Source of the DNA: Lucinisca nassula
Lineage: Eukaryota > Mollusca > Bivalvia > Lucinida > Lucinidae
Direction: 5' to 3'
NCBI GenBank assembly: GCA_963580285.1
Contig: OY757021.1
Span: 90,383,221-90,447,220, forward strand
Length of the DNA stretch: 64,000 nt
A program made the translations under genes and the position numbers. Shown here in pieces: positions 10,751 to 20,836 of the stretch. How positions within the stretch are numbered: the stretch's first letter is position 1; the number at the start of each line of letters is the position of its first letter. The notes beneath the pieces are model-generated. The model searched no databases and was not told the origin of the DNA. It was given only the letters and a program-made list of their open reading frames with translations.

Positions 10751-11135
10751 ACCATGCCTACATAAATACAGTGTAAATGTTACTGCCTAAAAATGAACAT
10801 TTGTGATATTTTTCTTATTTCCGCTCAAAATATAGATTGTGGGTACACGTTAGAACCGCCTCATTGAGGCGGTTCTAACGAGTATTCACATTATATATTT
10901 TAGAGCAGAAATAAAAATTCAAGGTTAACCCCTATAAAATAGAAGTGAAGGCTTTGATCAGGAGTCGATACAATTAACCCACATCTCCCATCTGAGACAC
11001 CAAGGCAAAGAAACACAAACATGAGACAACTAGACCCTAATGGAAACATCACTAGCGGAAAGCCAAAAGGACAGTTTTCCTATCTAAAAGTGGGGTTCAA
11101 GGGGGTCAAAATTATATAGGCGTGTTTTTGTGATG
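10751..11135 (+). mobile_element. Hairpin MITE A with an internal insertion
   Basis: The central palindrome 'accgcctcattgaggcggt' is intact inside longer arms ('agattgtgggtac' / 'attcacattatatattt'). Between the arm and the right end lies an insertion of about 135 bp (about 10945-11080), a sequence also seen at 19995-20130 and in part at 63345-63405. Confidence 0.8.
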
Positions 11136-11254
11136 CCCTGAAAACATGTATTCTCAAGACTGGGGTTATATCATCTCCAAGGACATCACGGACAGGCTCC
11201 CTCATACTCGGCGCTGCCTCGCATGAAGTTACAGCTCTCATGAGATTTCCTTGT

Positions 11255-11531
11255 TTGTTTGATTTAAGGTCCCCGTCAACACTGCATAGGCCATTTTGGA
11301 GACGTTGCTTCCAATTTGGTGAGATATGGAGATGAAATTACACCTGTAGCCCTGTCGCCCAATGAAACCAGTAGGGTATATAAGCATGGATGGTCCGACT
11401 CACACCGATTCGCCCGTGCAGGCTTAGATCCTGTAAGCGGGGTTTTCTTATACTCGGTTGGGTCGGTTTCAGCTCTGCTTGGAAGCATCATGCAGCACAT
11501 TTATTTCTTCAAGCCCCGCTTTGGGACCGGA
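11255..11531 (-). mobile_element. SINE family B with target duplication
   Basis: Reverse-oriented family B copy flanked by 'gagatttccttgt' (11242-11254) and 'gagatttctttgt' (11532-11544). A variable 11-14 bp duplication and a (CAAA)n-type 3' end point to LINE-type target-primed insertion. Confidence 0.88.
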
Positions 11532-11610
11532 GAGATTTCTTTGTATAGGTTTCAACATAATCAAACGTTTTTTTATTGATATTATATTGCATAGCAGTTA
11601 AGGTAGTTTT

Positions 11611-11715
11611 GGGTTGGTTTGGAGTTTAACGGCCCAGTTAACACTATTTACGTCACATAATATTACATAACTTTACATATGAGGTTAACCAGTACAGTGC
11701 ACATCCGGACAGAAC
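11611..11715 (-). mobile_element. Fragment of tRNA-SINE family C
   Basis: 'tttaacggcccagttaacac' and 'gttaaccagtacagtgcaca' match the 3' body of family C; the rest is missing. Confidence 0.5.
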
Positions 11716-11839
11716 TGATTACAGACATACAGTGAGACGTCTATGACTCGAACACGCATTGGCTTCTTTACCAGGGCTAATTCGATCTCATTATGATAAC
11801 ACCTGATCGACATAGTACGAGAGACGGATTACTTTTCTG

Positions 11840-12040
11840 ATAATAACTGATGTTTTTTCTTAATTATATTGCGAACATAGGTTGTTGGTGCTCGTTAGAA
11901 CCGCCTCAATGAGGCGGTTCTAACGAGTACCCACAGCCTATGTTTTTAAGCAGAAATAAAGAAATAAGAAAAATAATGTATACTCCTATAAACCCCAGTT
12001 TTCTCCATGTAAAGGGTGTTCATTACACTTACTTGTTCTA
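11840..12040 (+). mobile_element. Hairpin MITE A, B-type subfamily
   Basis: Central hairpin 'gttagaaccgcctca' / 'tgaggcggttctaac' is perfect. The right side carries the B-type end 'gggtgttcatt' and 'acttgttc'. The left outer end is degraded. Confidence 0.7.
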
Positions 12041-12124
12041 TAGTCCGTAAGCAATTCTTTTCATAGCCCCGAATATCCATATACATTAAGGAAACTGTAG
12101 ATTTTTTTTTTTTCAAATTCTGTC

Positions 12125-12205
12125 TTAAGCATTCATGTGCGTACTCATTAGAATAGCCTCAGTGATGCGATTCTAATGAGAATACACGACATTCTTTTGT
12201 TTCTG
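12125..12205. mobile_element. Hairpin MITE A, core fragment
   Basis: Only the central hairpin remains: 'gtactcattagaatagcctc' against 'gcgattctaatgag'. Confidence 0.55.
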
Positions 12206-12241
12206 AGAAGCCCGAAAAGCTATCCTAAAGTCACCGAATCA

Positions 12242-12507
12242 TGTCATCACGTAAACACGCCTGTATACGTAAATTTGTCTAGTAAAACTGGACTGGGGTT
12301 TGCAGGGGTATACATTATTTTTCATATTTCTGCTCAAAGCCATAGATTGAGGGTACTCGTTAGAACGCCGATGAGTTTTAACGAGTATCCAATATCTATG
12401 TTTTGTGCTGAAATAAAAAATAAAACATCGAAATGTTTCATCTGAAAACTTTAATTTTTCGGTCGTAAAATTTAAAATGTATTTGTATAGGCATGTTTTC
12501 ATAGTGC
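12242..12507 (-). mobile_element. Hairpin MITE A
   Basis: Ends 'catcacgtaaacacgcc' and 'ataggcatgttttcatag'. The core is partly deleted ('gttagaacgccgatgagttt'). Confidence 0.75.
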
Positions 12508-12647
12508 CTCCTTAAACTGGCGATATAATTGACACCCTGTGTCTCGGACTACCGCTATCTCGAATAAAGTATATGGTCCAAACGGTTTTCAATTCATTCA
12601 TAAAGGCATTTGACAAGTTCACGAGACATGTCATTTTCTTTCATCTA

Positions 12648-12724
12648 ATGTGATATTTTTTTCTGGTGTTAGATGTTGTTAGACCCGCCTCATCGAGGCG
12701 GTTCCGCCTCATCGAGGCGGTTGT
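12648..12724. mobile_element. Hairpin MITE A core with duplicated arm
   Basis: 'gttagacccgcctcatcgaggcggttc' is followed by a second 'cgcctcatcgaggcgg'. The inner palindrome is tandemly duplicated and the flanking arms are gone. The longer 27-base phrase is given here only as its two halves: 'gttagacccgcctc' and 'atcgaggcggttc'. Confidence 0.55.
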
Positions 12725-12737
12725 GAGTGCGTGAGTG

Positions 12738-12893
12738 TTAGAGTTTTACGTTCCACCTACAGCTAAGGTCATACGGAGACGGGACCTTGATTTAAAGACT
12801 CATCCGAAATCTGGAGACTGAGCCCGAGATCGATCCTGCGATCCCTGGTTTAACAAGGCGAGTAGCGTAACCACTACACCATGGAGGCTTCTC
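12738..12893 (-). mobile_element. tRNA-derived SINE family E
   Basis: On the minus strand: 'gaagcctccatggtgtagtg' (tRNA head with A box), B box 'ggatcgatct', then 'gacgggacc'-like linker inverted, and 3' end 'ggaacgtaaaac'. Other copies: 33022, 48527 and 52305, all in the same orientation. Confidence 0.8.
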
Positions 12894-13052
12894 GTGGCGG
12901 TTGTAACCTGTTCCCAATATATATAGTCATCTATGATCATATTTATTAAAACACAATAAAAGCAACGGGTTGGACCGCAAGTCCTCACAACATCAGTCAC
13001 GGCCCTTCCACAACAATAAAACACAGCAATTACAGAGAAATATCGCTACTTA

Positions 13053-13097
13053 AGCCACCTGAAATTAAAACTAATTCTGCTTTAACAAGCTTATTGG
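13053..13097 (+). mobile_element. Fragment of MITE family G
   Basis: 'aagccacctgaaattaaaac' followed by 'taattctgctttaac' matches the left arm of the Tc1-type MITE at 22778. Confidence 0.45.
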
Positions 13098-13640
13098 TTT
13101 GGTCGCCATGAGGCGGGCAAACCGGGTCTAATGACTAGATTGTAACTGTTCCATGGAGGGGCACGTGACACGATCAACCAATCAGCTTTAACGATGATGC
13201 AATACTATACTGCAATTACAGGAAACAGCCTGTCTGAATAGCAAGACAGACCGAAAAGCAAGCGTTTCAACTCCAACAATAAATATCTTAAGGGAAATCG
13301 ATACACCTGGCAGGTGTGGCTGTTAGTCTACCATTTTTACCGTATTTCGAAACATACCTATACCAGTACATTGTCATTTTTTGGCCAAAGAAAAAGAAAT
13401 TTAAAAAAGAAAAATTGGAATATTTGCCTTTTTTGGCACAAAACATAAATTGCGAGGAGTCGACAGAAACGCCTCGATGAGGCGATTCTATCGAGTGCCC
13501 ACAATCTAGTGTCTCAGAGCATGACTACGGAAATTAATGTATACCCCTGCAAACCCGAGCTTTACTATATAAAAGTGAAGATTATATTTTCTTGTCCTTT
13601 GGAATCATTGATTCCATTGTGGTATTTTGAAAATATCTGA

Positions 13641-13686
13641 GGGTCACTGATGAGGCCTAATTGGCCGAAACTAGCTAGTCTGGCCC
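13641..13686 (+). ncRNA. Hammerhead ribozyme, type I (copy 1)
   Basis: Stem I: GGGTCA (13641-13646) pairs with TGGCCC (13681-13686), 6 bp with one G-U. Core CTGATGA is at 13647-13653. Stem II: GGCC/GGCC with loop TAATT (13654-13666). GAAA is at 13667-13670. Stem III is short: CTA/TAG with a GC loop (13671-13678). Cleavage dinucleotide TC is at 13679-13680, with the cut after 13680. Every invariant core position of the hammerhead is present. The tiny stem III is typical of retrozyme ribozymes, which work best as dimers. Confidence 0.93.
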
Positions 13687-13901
13687 AGAAAACATGTACA
13701 CTCCATATTTTTCAGTTCTGTGGTGTATTCCTTGCTTCCAAAGGATAGCCCTTTTATAGAACATATTTAACTTCACTTCAACTAGTGTATGGGAATGTGT
13801 GGCGGCGGTAAAACGTCTCCCTGCCTTACATCATTGTTTAGATTATATTTTCTTGTCCTTTGGGATCATTGATTCCATTGTGGAATTGTGATAATATCTT
13901 T

Positions 13902-13947
13902 GGGTCACTGATGAGGCCTAATTGGCCGAAACTAGCTAGTCTGGCCC
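13902..13947 (+). ncRNA. Hammerhead ribozyme, type I (copy 2)
   Basis: Identical over the whole 46 nt to copy 1: GGGTCA 13902-13907, CTGATGA 13908-13914, stem II 13915-13927, GAAA 13928-13931, stem III 13932-13939, TC 13940-13941, TGGCCC 13942-13947. Predicted cut after 13941, exactly 261 nt from the first. Flanking unit sequence has several differences, so identity of the ribozyme itself suggests constraint or recent amplification. Confidence 0.93.
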
Positions 13948-14077
13948 AGAAAACATGTGCACACCATATTTTTCAGTTCTGTGGTGTATTCCTTGCTTCC
14001 AAAGGATAACCCTTTTATAGAACATATTAAAGGGGATCACAATTCTATAGGCATGATTTCGTGATGGAAATACAACT

Positions 14078-14283
14078 TTAAGGACCTTTTGGTTGCTACT
14101 CTGTTGGCTCTGTCCAACTGAAAAAGGGGTCAGTTTTAAAGGGGGAAGAATTTGCTTCTCAAGGGGTCTACTCTAAAAGGGAAGAATTTGCTCCCCAGGA
14201 GCAAATTCTTTCCTTTAAGAGTATAACCCTTAGACATATCCAAAGACAAACTTCTTTTGCAGGAGTAGCCCCCACCCCATTAA
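14078..14283. mobile_element. MITE family P, diverged
   Basis: 'gaagaatttgct' and 'agcaaattctttcc' form internal inverted arms, with TTAA at both ends. Same family as 25522-25765 and 36415-36617. Confidence 0.5.
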
Positions 14284-14429
14284 GGCTTATTTATTATCCT
14301 TATGGGGAACTTATAACAGCCGCAGTCATTTTCGCAAATTTTACTTCTTGCAATGCCATAATGGAGTAAGTCCATGGGGCCATGGAAACGAAAAACAACA
14401 GAACATAACTACTACTACTCACAAAGTGT

Positions 14430-14735
14430 GGCCGGTTGCGGTAGCTCAGTCGGATGCAGTCAGACTGGTGATAAGGAAGACTCGGGTTCGATACCTACCG
14501 GGGTCGGCAACATTCTTTCGTGGAGATTGATTATGAAATCTTTTCTATGGTCATTCTCTCCCTTCCGCTGATTCAGGAAGGGCAGGGGTCAGTTTTTGGC
14601 GACAGAATGTGCACTGCACTGGTAAACCGCTTACGGATAAGCCTGCTCAGGAAATGCGTGGATAGGTACACTGACAGGCCCAAACATGACCCAAACCAGT
14701 GTTGACTGGGCCGTTAAATACAATTAAACAAAACT
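14430..14735 (+). mobile_element. tRNA-derived SINE family C
   Basis: Head 'cggtagctcagtcggatg' (A box), B box 'gggttcgatacc', body 'gattatgaaatcttttc', 'ccgcttacggataagcc', and 3' end 'gttgactgggccgttaaata' with an A-rich tail. An RNA polymerase III-type SINE, near full length. Confidence 0.88.
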
Positions 14736-14904
14736 TGCAAAGTTTACTACACACAGATAGGAACATATTTATATATTCTGAACATCTCTCGGTACGCTGA
14801 TAGCTCTAATAATACGTATAATTATGTAAATGTTGGAAAGACAGAGAACATTATTTTTCCTCATTTATATATGAGGTGCCGTTTTACTATTTAATCCGTA
14901 TTTA

Positions 14905-15370
14905 TAGATATCCATAATTATTTATGGATATCCGTAATTCGAATTATGGATATCCATAATTTGAATTATGGATATCCATTATTATTTATGGATATCCATA
15001 ATTATTAATGGATATGCATAATTCGAATTATGGATATCCATAATTCGAATTATGGATATCCATAAATCGAACTGAATTAATGATATCCATAAATCGAATA
15101 GCGGATATCCATTATTCGATTTATGGATATCCATAAATCAAATAATGGATATCCATTATTCGGCTGATTTATGGATATCCATAAATCAAATTATGGATAT
15201 CCATAAATCGAATTATGGATATCCATAAATCGATTTATGGATATCATTAATTTTGATCGAAATATGGATATCGATAAATCGAATGATGGATATCCTTAAT
15301 TCGAATTATGGATATCCGTTATTCGGCTGATTTATGGATATCCATAAATCGAATTATGGATATCCATAAT
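14905..15370. repeat. GATATC palindrome array, left
   Basis: More than 20 'atggatatccat' palindromes separated by short spacers, often 'aaatcgaatt' or 'aattcgaatt', themselves near-palindromic. Extremely AT-rich with no reading frame. Confidence 0.95.
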
Positions 15371-15532
15371 TCTTCTCTGCAAATAAACCAAATGAATAAT
15401 GACTGCTCCCTTTGCAAAAAAACAAACAAACTCGACTATTCGTGTCAGGTTTCCGATTTAGGTGTGTAATAAAAGCAGGAATGGAGATGGAGGTAATGGC
15501 TTAGTGGTGGCCTATGGTGTGGGAAAGAGATG

Positions 15533-16095
15533 TTTTGTTTGGTTTGAGATTTAACATCCCTTTCAATACTATTTAGGTCATTTTGGAGACGTTGCTTCCA
15601 ATTATGTTGGGCATTAAGCCTTTATTGAGATGAAATGACATCTCAATCCCGCCGGCCTCGGTAGCTCAGTCGGATCCGCGTCTGACTGGTGATCAGGAGG
15701 ACGCGGGTTCGATACCTGCCAGGGTCGCCAACATTCTTTCGTAGAGATTGATCACGAAATCTTTTCTACGGTCATTCTCTCCCTTCTGCTGACTCAAGAA
15801 GGGTTGTTGTCAGCTGAGTTTCTGGCGAAAGAGTGTGCACTGTACAGGTTAACTGCTTACGAATATGCCTGCCCAGGAAAAGCGTGGATAGGTAAACTGA
15901 CCGACTCAAAAATGACCTAAATTAGTGTTGACTGGGCCGTTAAACTCAAATACAAACAAACAAACATCTCAATCCCTGTCGCCCATTGACTCGCGCGACT
16001 TTGTTAGGGACAGGCTTAGACCTTCTAAACGGTTTACCAGTACTCTCAGCTCATGCAGCCAAATCTATTTCTCCAAGCCCCAATGGGCGGGGGCC
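15533..16095 (-). mobile_element. SINE family B, split by a family C SINE
   Basis: The left part (15533-15650) carries the 3' tail inverted ('gtttggtttgagatttaaca'). It is interrupted by 15651-15963 and resumes to 'caatgggcgggggcc'. The 13-bp duplication of the inserted SINE lies within this copy. Confidence 0.8.
15651..15963 (+). mobile_element. tRNA-derived SINE family C with target duplication
   Basis: Full-length: head 'ctcggtagctcagtcggatc', B box 'gggttcgatacc', 3' end 'gttgactgggccgttaaact' and a (CAAA)n tail. Flanked by perfect 'acatctcaatccc' at 15638-15650 and 15964-15976. Inserted into a family B SINE, so younger than it. Confidence 0.93.
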
Positions 16096-16167
16096 AGGAG
16101 ATATATCTGAATCTGCCTGGTACTCCATACACCTCAAGTAGAGTATTATATGGAGATATGTATGTTG

Positions 16168-16286
16168 TCTGTTTGTTTGATTTGAGGTTTAACGTCAGCA
16201 CTGTATAGGTCATTTTGGAGACGTTGCTTCCAATTTTGTGACATTGAGATGAAATGACATCTCAAGCCCTGTCGCCCAATGAAACC
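16168..16286 (-). mobile_element. SINE family B, truncated
   Basis: Only the 3' half, ending at 'cgcccaatgaaacc', where another copy begins. Confidence 0.75.
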
Positions 16287-16585
16287 TTTGTTTGTTTGTT
16301 TGATTTGAAGTTTTACGTCCCCGTCAACACTGTTAAGTTCATTTTGGAGACGTTGCCTCCAAGTTTGTGGGACTTTTACCCGACATTAAGTTAATGACAT
16401 CTCAAGCCCTGCTGCCCAATGAAACCAATAGGATTTATAAGCATGGACAGGCCGACTCGCACTGCATTGCCTGGGCAGGCTTAGATCCTCTAAGCGGTTT
16501 ACCAGTACCCATGTGCCGTCGGTTTCAGCTCTGCGTGGAAGCATCAGGCCAATCTATTTCTCCAAGCCCCATTGGGCGGGGCCGA
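16287..16585 (-). mobile_element. SINE family B
   Basis: Near full length in reverse orientation, from 'tgtttgtttgatttgaag' to 'cattgggcggggcc', directly joined to the truncated copy before it. Confidence 0.82.
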
Positions 16586-16589
16586 TGGA

Positions 16590-16920
16590 TACATGTTAAT
16601 ACTATATATAACGACCATGTGCATTTTTTTTCTCCAGAAAGCATGCACGGATTGCCTGTATGGATCATTATTATCTGACGTCCGACTTTCAGTGTCCTTA
16701 GGTGCGCAGTCCTTAGAGGGCCTGGATTTCCAGATCTTACGGCTGGTTCCGATATTTTACTGCACACATGGCGGCTGTCCTGCGTATGGCGTCCGTTGCT
16801 TTGTAAGCCTTACGGGCTGACAAGGCCGCACGACAGAGAGGTCCCTTTGACTTGCAATCATCTTCCAGCGATGATGAAGATTTTGAAACAATCACGTGTC
16901 TTAGGGAGAAATCATTAAAC
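16590..16920. other. No gene seen
   Basis: Mixed-composition sequence inside the split GATATC element; no recognised repeat or coding signal. Confidence 0.35.
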
Positions 16921-16924
16921 CAAA

Positions 16925-17310
16925 AGCTTTGGTGCTGATTTATGAATATCCATAAATCGAATTATGGATATCCATAAATCGATCTGAATTATGGATATCC
17001 ATAAATCGAATTATGGATATCCATAATTCGAATTATGGATATCCATAAATCAGAGGAATAATGGATATCCATAAATCGAATTATTGATATCCATAATTCG
17101 AATTATGGATATCCATAAATTGAATTATGGATATCCATATATCGATCTGAAATAATGATATCCATTAATCACATTATGGATATCCATAATTCGATTTAAG
17201 GATATCCATAATTCGATTTAGGGATATCCATTATTCGCCTGGTTTATGGATATCCATAAATCGAATTATGGATATCCATAATTCGATTTATGGATATCTT
17301 TAAATACGGA
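16925..17310. repeat. GATATC palindrome array, right
   Basis: About 17 'ggatatcc' palindromes with the same spacer sequences as the left array. Confidence 0.95.
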
Positions 17311-17358
17311 TTAAATAGTAAAAGGGCGCCCCATATTTATAAAGGTCGCTTGGTGTAA

Positions 17359-17577
17359 CGGGCCTCCGTGGCCTAGCGGATAAGAGTGCTGACTCTTAAT
17401 CATTCGGTCTCTCAACGCTGTTGGTTTGAGCATGGCTCAGGTCACATAATGAGAAGTTCTGCAACGGAAAGTTAGGAGGTTTTTCATCGGGTACTCCAGT
17501 TTTCGCTCACCTCTGATTAACGATCGGCTTGATGTGAGTGAAATAATCTTGAAAGGATCGTAAAACCAAACATAAAA
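17359..17577 (+). mobile_element. tRNA-derived SINE family D
   Basis: Head 'gcctccgtggcctagcggat' (A box), weak B box 'ggtttgagcatggctc', body 'agttctgcaacggaa' and 'ttaacgatcggctt', and 3' end 'ggatcgtaaaacc' with an A-rich tail. Second copy at 37161. Confidence 0.75.
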
Positions 17578-17629
17578 ATGATCGCTGGGTGTGTAAAAAC
17601 ATTTTCATGTCTTTGCTACTAGAATTAAC

Positions 17630-17990
17630 GTCAGTGCCAAGGTCGAAGGTTCTAACTCTTCCAAATATATAAAATATTTAGGGAGCGAAAAAAAGTCATA
17701 ACGTTGATGGGTCGTTGTTTATTGTTCTAGAGCCCAGCACAGATAGCAATAGTTTCTGTTCAAAAACTTCATGACTACTAGGTGGCCTGCCACCAGTTAT
17801 AGACTGAGTTGTTAAAAGACTTTTTGGCGCATTCGATGGGAGCTATTGTATCTGATAAGCCGAGGGTGGTGTTCTTTATTTCCACTCAATACCTGACGTT
17901 TTACTAATCAGTTTCTTTTACAATTAAATTGTGATCCAGAAAGATATACAAAAGGATTGCAAATTTCAGGTTCTTGCGGAGGTACCGCTC
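17630..17990. other. No gene seen
   Basis: AT-rich sequence without ORF, repeat or splice-consistent exon that I can support. Confidence 0.35.
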
Positions 17991-18009
17991 AAAGAAACTG
18001 CCGAGATTT

Positions 18010-18130
18010 AAGATACAGTCTGATTCGCAGCACTTTGTCCGGGCAGCATTAGATTTTCTTAGGTGGTTCTGCAATACTTCAAAGTTCGGTCGGTTTCAGC
18101 TCATGCAGTCCAATATATTGCCCCAAGGTC
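18010..18130 (-). mobile_element. SINE family B fragment
   Basis: 'gcagcactttgtccgggcag' and 'cggtcggtttcagctc' are the family B middle in reverse, placed head-to-head with the next copy. Confidence 0.55.
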
Positions 18131-18136
18131 TGATCG

Positions 18137-18366
18137 GCCCATTCCATCGGGGATTGAAGAAATCGATTGGGCTGCATGATGCTTCCACGCAGAGCTGATA
18201 CCGGCCGCACACGAGTAGTGTTAAATCGCCTAGAAGTTCTAAGCCTGCCCCGGAAAAGTGGCTCGAATCGGACCGTTCATGCATTTCAACCATTTAGTTT
18301 CATTGGGCGACAGATTGGAAGCAATGTCTCAAAAAAAGACTCATACAGTGTTAACAGGGACGTTAA
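18137..18366 (+). mobile_element. SINE family B, internally deleted
   Basis: 'ccatcggggattgaagaa' start and 'gttaacagggacgttaataa' end. About 60 bp of the middle is missing. Confidence 0.7.
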
Positions 18367-18489
18367 TAACACATGAAATAGATAACCAAGGCCCTATAGA
18401 AGGCCTGATGACTTAGGAAAAATCTTTTTATATACCCGTTTGAAAAACAACAACAACAAAAAAAAAAACAAGAATTCCACCGAAGGCTA

Positions 18490-19610
18490 TGTCGCGCCTG
18501 TGGGGGCGCAAAGTCACTCAACCATGATATGTAGGTCAAGGTCAAACATAGATGCTTGCACAAAAGTTTCCATTTCTAAATGCAAGCTTGTACTAAGTAT
18601 CATTATGCTCTAATAATTCTTGAGAAATGAACTTAACCATTAGGGTGAACGCTATAGGGTGGTCGCAATATTTTACAATGTCGGTGAACCATGGAATGTA
18701 GGTCAAGTTCAAATATGGATGCTTGCATTTAAGTTGCCATCCACAGATACAAGTTTGTACCAAGTATCATTAATAAAGCTCTTATAGTTCTTGAGAAATA
18801 AACTTGACCATTAGGGTGAACGCTAGGGTGGTCGCAATATATTACAAAGTCAGTGAACCATGAAGTATAGGTCAAGGCTAAATATGGATGCTTGCATTTT
18901 AGTAACCATACCCAGATACAAATTTGTACCAAGTATCATTAATAAAGCTCTTATAGTTCTTGAGAAATAAACTTGACCATTAGGTTGAACGCTAGGGTGG
19001 TCGCAATATTTTACTAAGTCAGTGAACCATGAAATGTAGGTCAAGGTCAAATATTGATGCTTGCATGTAAGTTGTCATCCCCAGATACAAGTTTGTACCA
19101 AGTATCATTAATGAAGCTCTTATAGTTCTTGAGAAATAAACTTGAACCTAAGGGTGAACGCTAGGGTGGTCGCAATATTTTACAAAGTTAGTGAACCATG
19201 AAATGTAGGTCAAGGTCAAATATGGATGCTTGCATGTAAGTTGTCATCCCCAGCTACAAGTTTGTACCAACTATCATTAATGAAGCTCTTATAGTTCTTG
19301 AGAAATAAACTTGAACCTCAGGGTGAACGCTAGTGTGGTCGCAATATTTTACAAAGTCAGTGAACCATGAAATGTAGGTCAAGGTCAAATATGGATGCTT
19401 GCATGTAAGTTGTCATCCCCAGATACAAGTTTGTACCCACTATCATTAATGAAGCTCTTATAGTTCTTGAGAAATAAACTTGAACCTCAGGGTGAACGCT
19501 AGGGCGGTCGCAAATGTTGACGCCTTGACAAACGGACGGACGGACGGACGAACGAACGGAAAACCGGGCGCCTATATCGCGCCATGCTAATAGCAGGCGC
19601 GACAAAAACC
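18490..19610. repeat. 167-bp tandem core, ACGG tract and hairpin
   Basis: Six to seven monomers, each with 'aaccatgaaatgtaggtcaa', 'tatggatgcttgcat', 'accaagtatcattaat' and 'aacgctagggtggtcgcaat'. The last phrase starts near 18657, 18823, 18993, 19160, 19325 and 19500. The array ends in (ACGG)n-like 'aacggacggacggacggacg' at about 19531, then a short palindrome 'cgcgcc...ggcgcg' (19575-19603). Core, ACGG tract and terminal hairpin follow the pearl/Helentron-like plan. Confidence 0.88.
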
Positions 19611-19830
19611 GGTCGTATTAAGTTATGGGGTTGGTGTCCGTCCGTCCGTTCGTAAACTTTTTTTTTCGTTTTCGTATAACTCCTGCTATACAATTTTCAT
19701 ACGATCAAGCCTCAAATGTGTATGTAGTAAGGCTAAGATGTGAAGATGTGCCTTAAGTTTCGAGAATTACCGTACACCAAATATTGACAGAGTTATGACC
19801 TTTGAAAAATTCGGTTTACATTTTCGTTTG
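19611..19830. repeat. Diverged single unit of the 154-bp core family
   Basis: 'ggtgtccgtccgtccgttcg' is followed by 'gtaaactttttttttcg', 'tactcctgctata'-like and 'tgacagagttatgacctttg', echoing 8010-8250. Confidence 0.6.
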
Positions 19831-19959
19831 GTTAAGTTTTGTGCTATACATGTGTAAACCATATGTAAGTTACATTTAGTTTATACTTGCCATGCCGTTA
19901 AACAATTTACCACAGAATACTCATCACTACTTACCCGTCCTGATACCAAGGTCACAGAC

Positions 19960-20470
19960 TTCGAAATTTTATATACACGTTTTGTATTAAAAAATAGAAG
20001 TGGAGGCAATGATCAGGAATCGTTATAATCAACCCACAGTTCCCATCAGAGACACCAAAGGGAAAGACACACAAACATGAAACAACAGACCCTAATGGAA
20101 ACACCAACAGCAGAAAGGCAAAAGGACAGTTACTTTCCCATAAAATGGCCAATAGACTATCCAAAATAAAATAACATAAGCGACACAAACATCCAAAGAC
20201 AAACCATAACAAAACCAAACCGCGACAGAAGAACCGCCTTGGAACGGTCAGCGGAAACGAATTCCACTGGGGGGCTTCAATCGATTTTACGTGGCCACAA
20301 TCCTCGCCCTTCCTTCCGTCGCGATTTAGACAAATAATTTGCTCAGTCCGCATGAAGGCCTCCAAACTTCAGACAAACCATAACAAAAATATACCGCGAC
20401 AGAAGAACCGCCTTGGAACGTTCAAAGTTAAATGCATTTAGTGGGATAATGATATCAGCTGGCTCAAATC
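19960..20470. repeat. Composite dispersed repeat
   Basis: Contains 'agagacaccaaagggaaaga' and 'ccctaatggaaac', shared with the insertion in the MITE at 10751-11135. The phrase 'gaccgccttggaacg'-like ('agaagaaccgccttggaac') is present twice (about 20233 and 20402). The 137-codon minus-strand ORF across it is hydrophobic read-through, not a supported gene. Confidence 0.45.
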
Positions 20471-20499
20471 AGAATGTAGACTGACAAGACCAAACCTAT

Positions 20500-20690
20500 T
20501 GGATGCTTTTTGAAAGCAGCCAACTTGTTTAGTGGGTTATTGTTATTCTGTCTTTGTGTTTTCTGCAAACAGTGTCTTTTGGTCTGAGACCACCTTTCGG
20601 GACTGTTCAAAAGTGGTCTATAAGACCACTTTTGAACAGTCTCAAAGTTGGTCTTAATATAGGAATTTTACTTTAATTTCCAACATCTAT
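20500..20690 (+). mobile_element. MITE family G, left end lost
   Basis: The internal palindrome 'gggactgttcaaaagtggtc' with its complement and the right end 'tataggaattttactt' are present; the left terminal repeat is degraded. Confidence 0.65.
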
Positions 20691-20836
20691 ATGTTTTCTA
20701 ACAGAAATGATGAAAATAACGTATACTCTTGTAAACTGCATGTTTGGGATAGAATTTTTTTTTTCTCCGAAGGTCTTTATTTCAAGAAAGTGTAACACGT
20801 GGCATGATGCATAAAACTAATACAGTGAAACTTTAT

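Larger units (their letters stand above)
13578..14029 (+). mobile_element. Retrozyme-like element, 261-bp unit
   Basis: About 1.7 tandem copies of a 261-bp unit. Seen another way, two direct repeats of about 190 bp (about 13581-13772 and 13842-14029), each carrying a hammerhead ribozyme, flank about 70 bp of unique sequence. No ORF. Cleavage at both ribozymes would release RNA 13681-13941 (261 nt), able to be ligated into a circle. Tandem units with type I hammerheads are the known organisation of retrozymes, small non-autonomous retroelements reported in plants and in animals including molluscs. The assignment rests on motif and layout, not on a database match. Confidence 0.85.
13365..14065 (+). 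mobile_element. Hairpin MITE A split by hammerhead element
   Basis: Hairpin arms at 13450-13515 ('acgcctcgatgaggcga' centre) and the conserved 'tttactatataaaagtg' are followed by the inserted array 13578-14029. The MITE then resumes 'aggggatcacaattctatag' with the end 'gcatgatttcgtgatg'. This dates the hammerhead element as younger than the MITE. Confidence 0.75.
14873..17332. mobile_element. Mutator-like GATATC element with nested inserts
   Basis: Left end 'gaggtgccgttttactattt' and right end 'aaatagtaaaagggcgcccc' are inverted repeats. They are flanked by nearly matching 9-bp sequences (ATTTATATA / ATTTATAAA). Inside each end lies an array of GATATC palindromes (14905-15370 and 16925-17310). 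The middle, about 15380-16920, holds several SINEs and looks like later insertion. Same family as 44394-47224 and 48878-49221. Confidence 0.65.

Noticed and set aside
11276..11579. ORFs of 74-103 codons recurring around 11300, 16400, 32700 and 36100
   Set aside because: The same peptide words appear wherever a family B SINE lies; they are SINE read-through.
18490..19500. Tandem array as a CRISPR
   Set aside because: Monomers are about 167 bp with no alternating short repeat and unique spacer; genome is eukaryotic.
19952..20365. 137-codon minus-strand ORF with hydrophobic stretches
   Set aside because: Lies in a composite dispersed repeat with internal duplication; hydrophobicity comes from AT-rich composition. 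A transposon-derived peptide cannot be excluded but is not supported.
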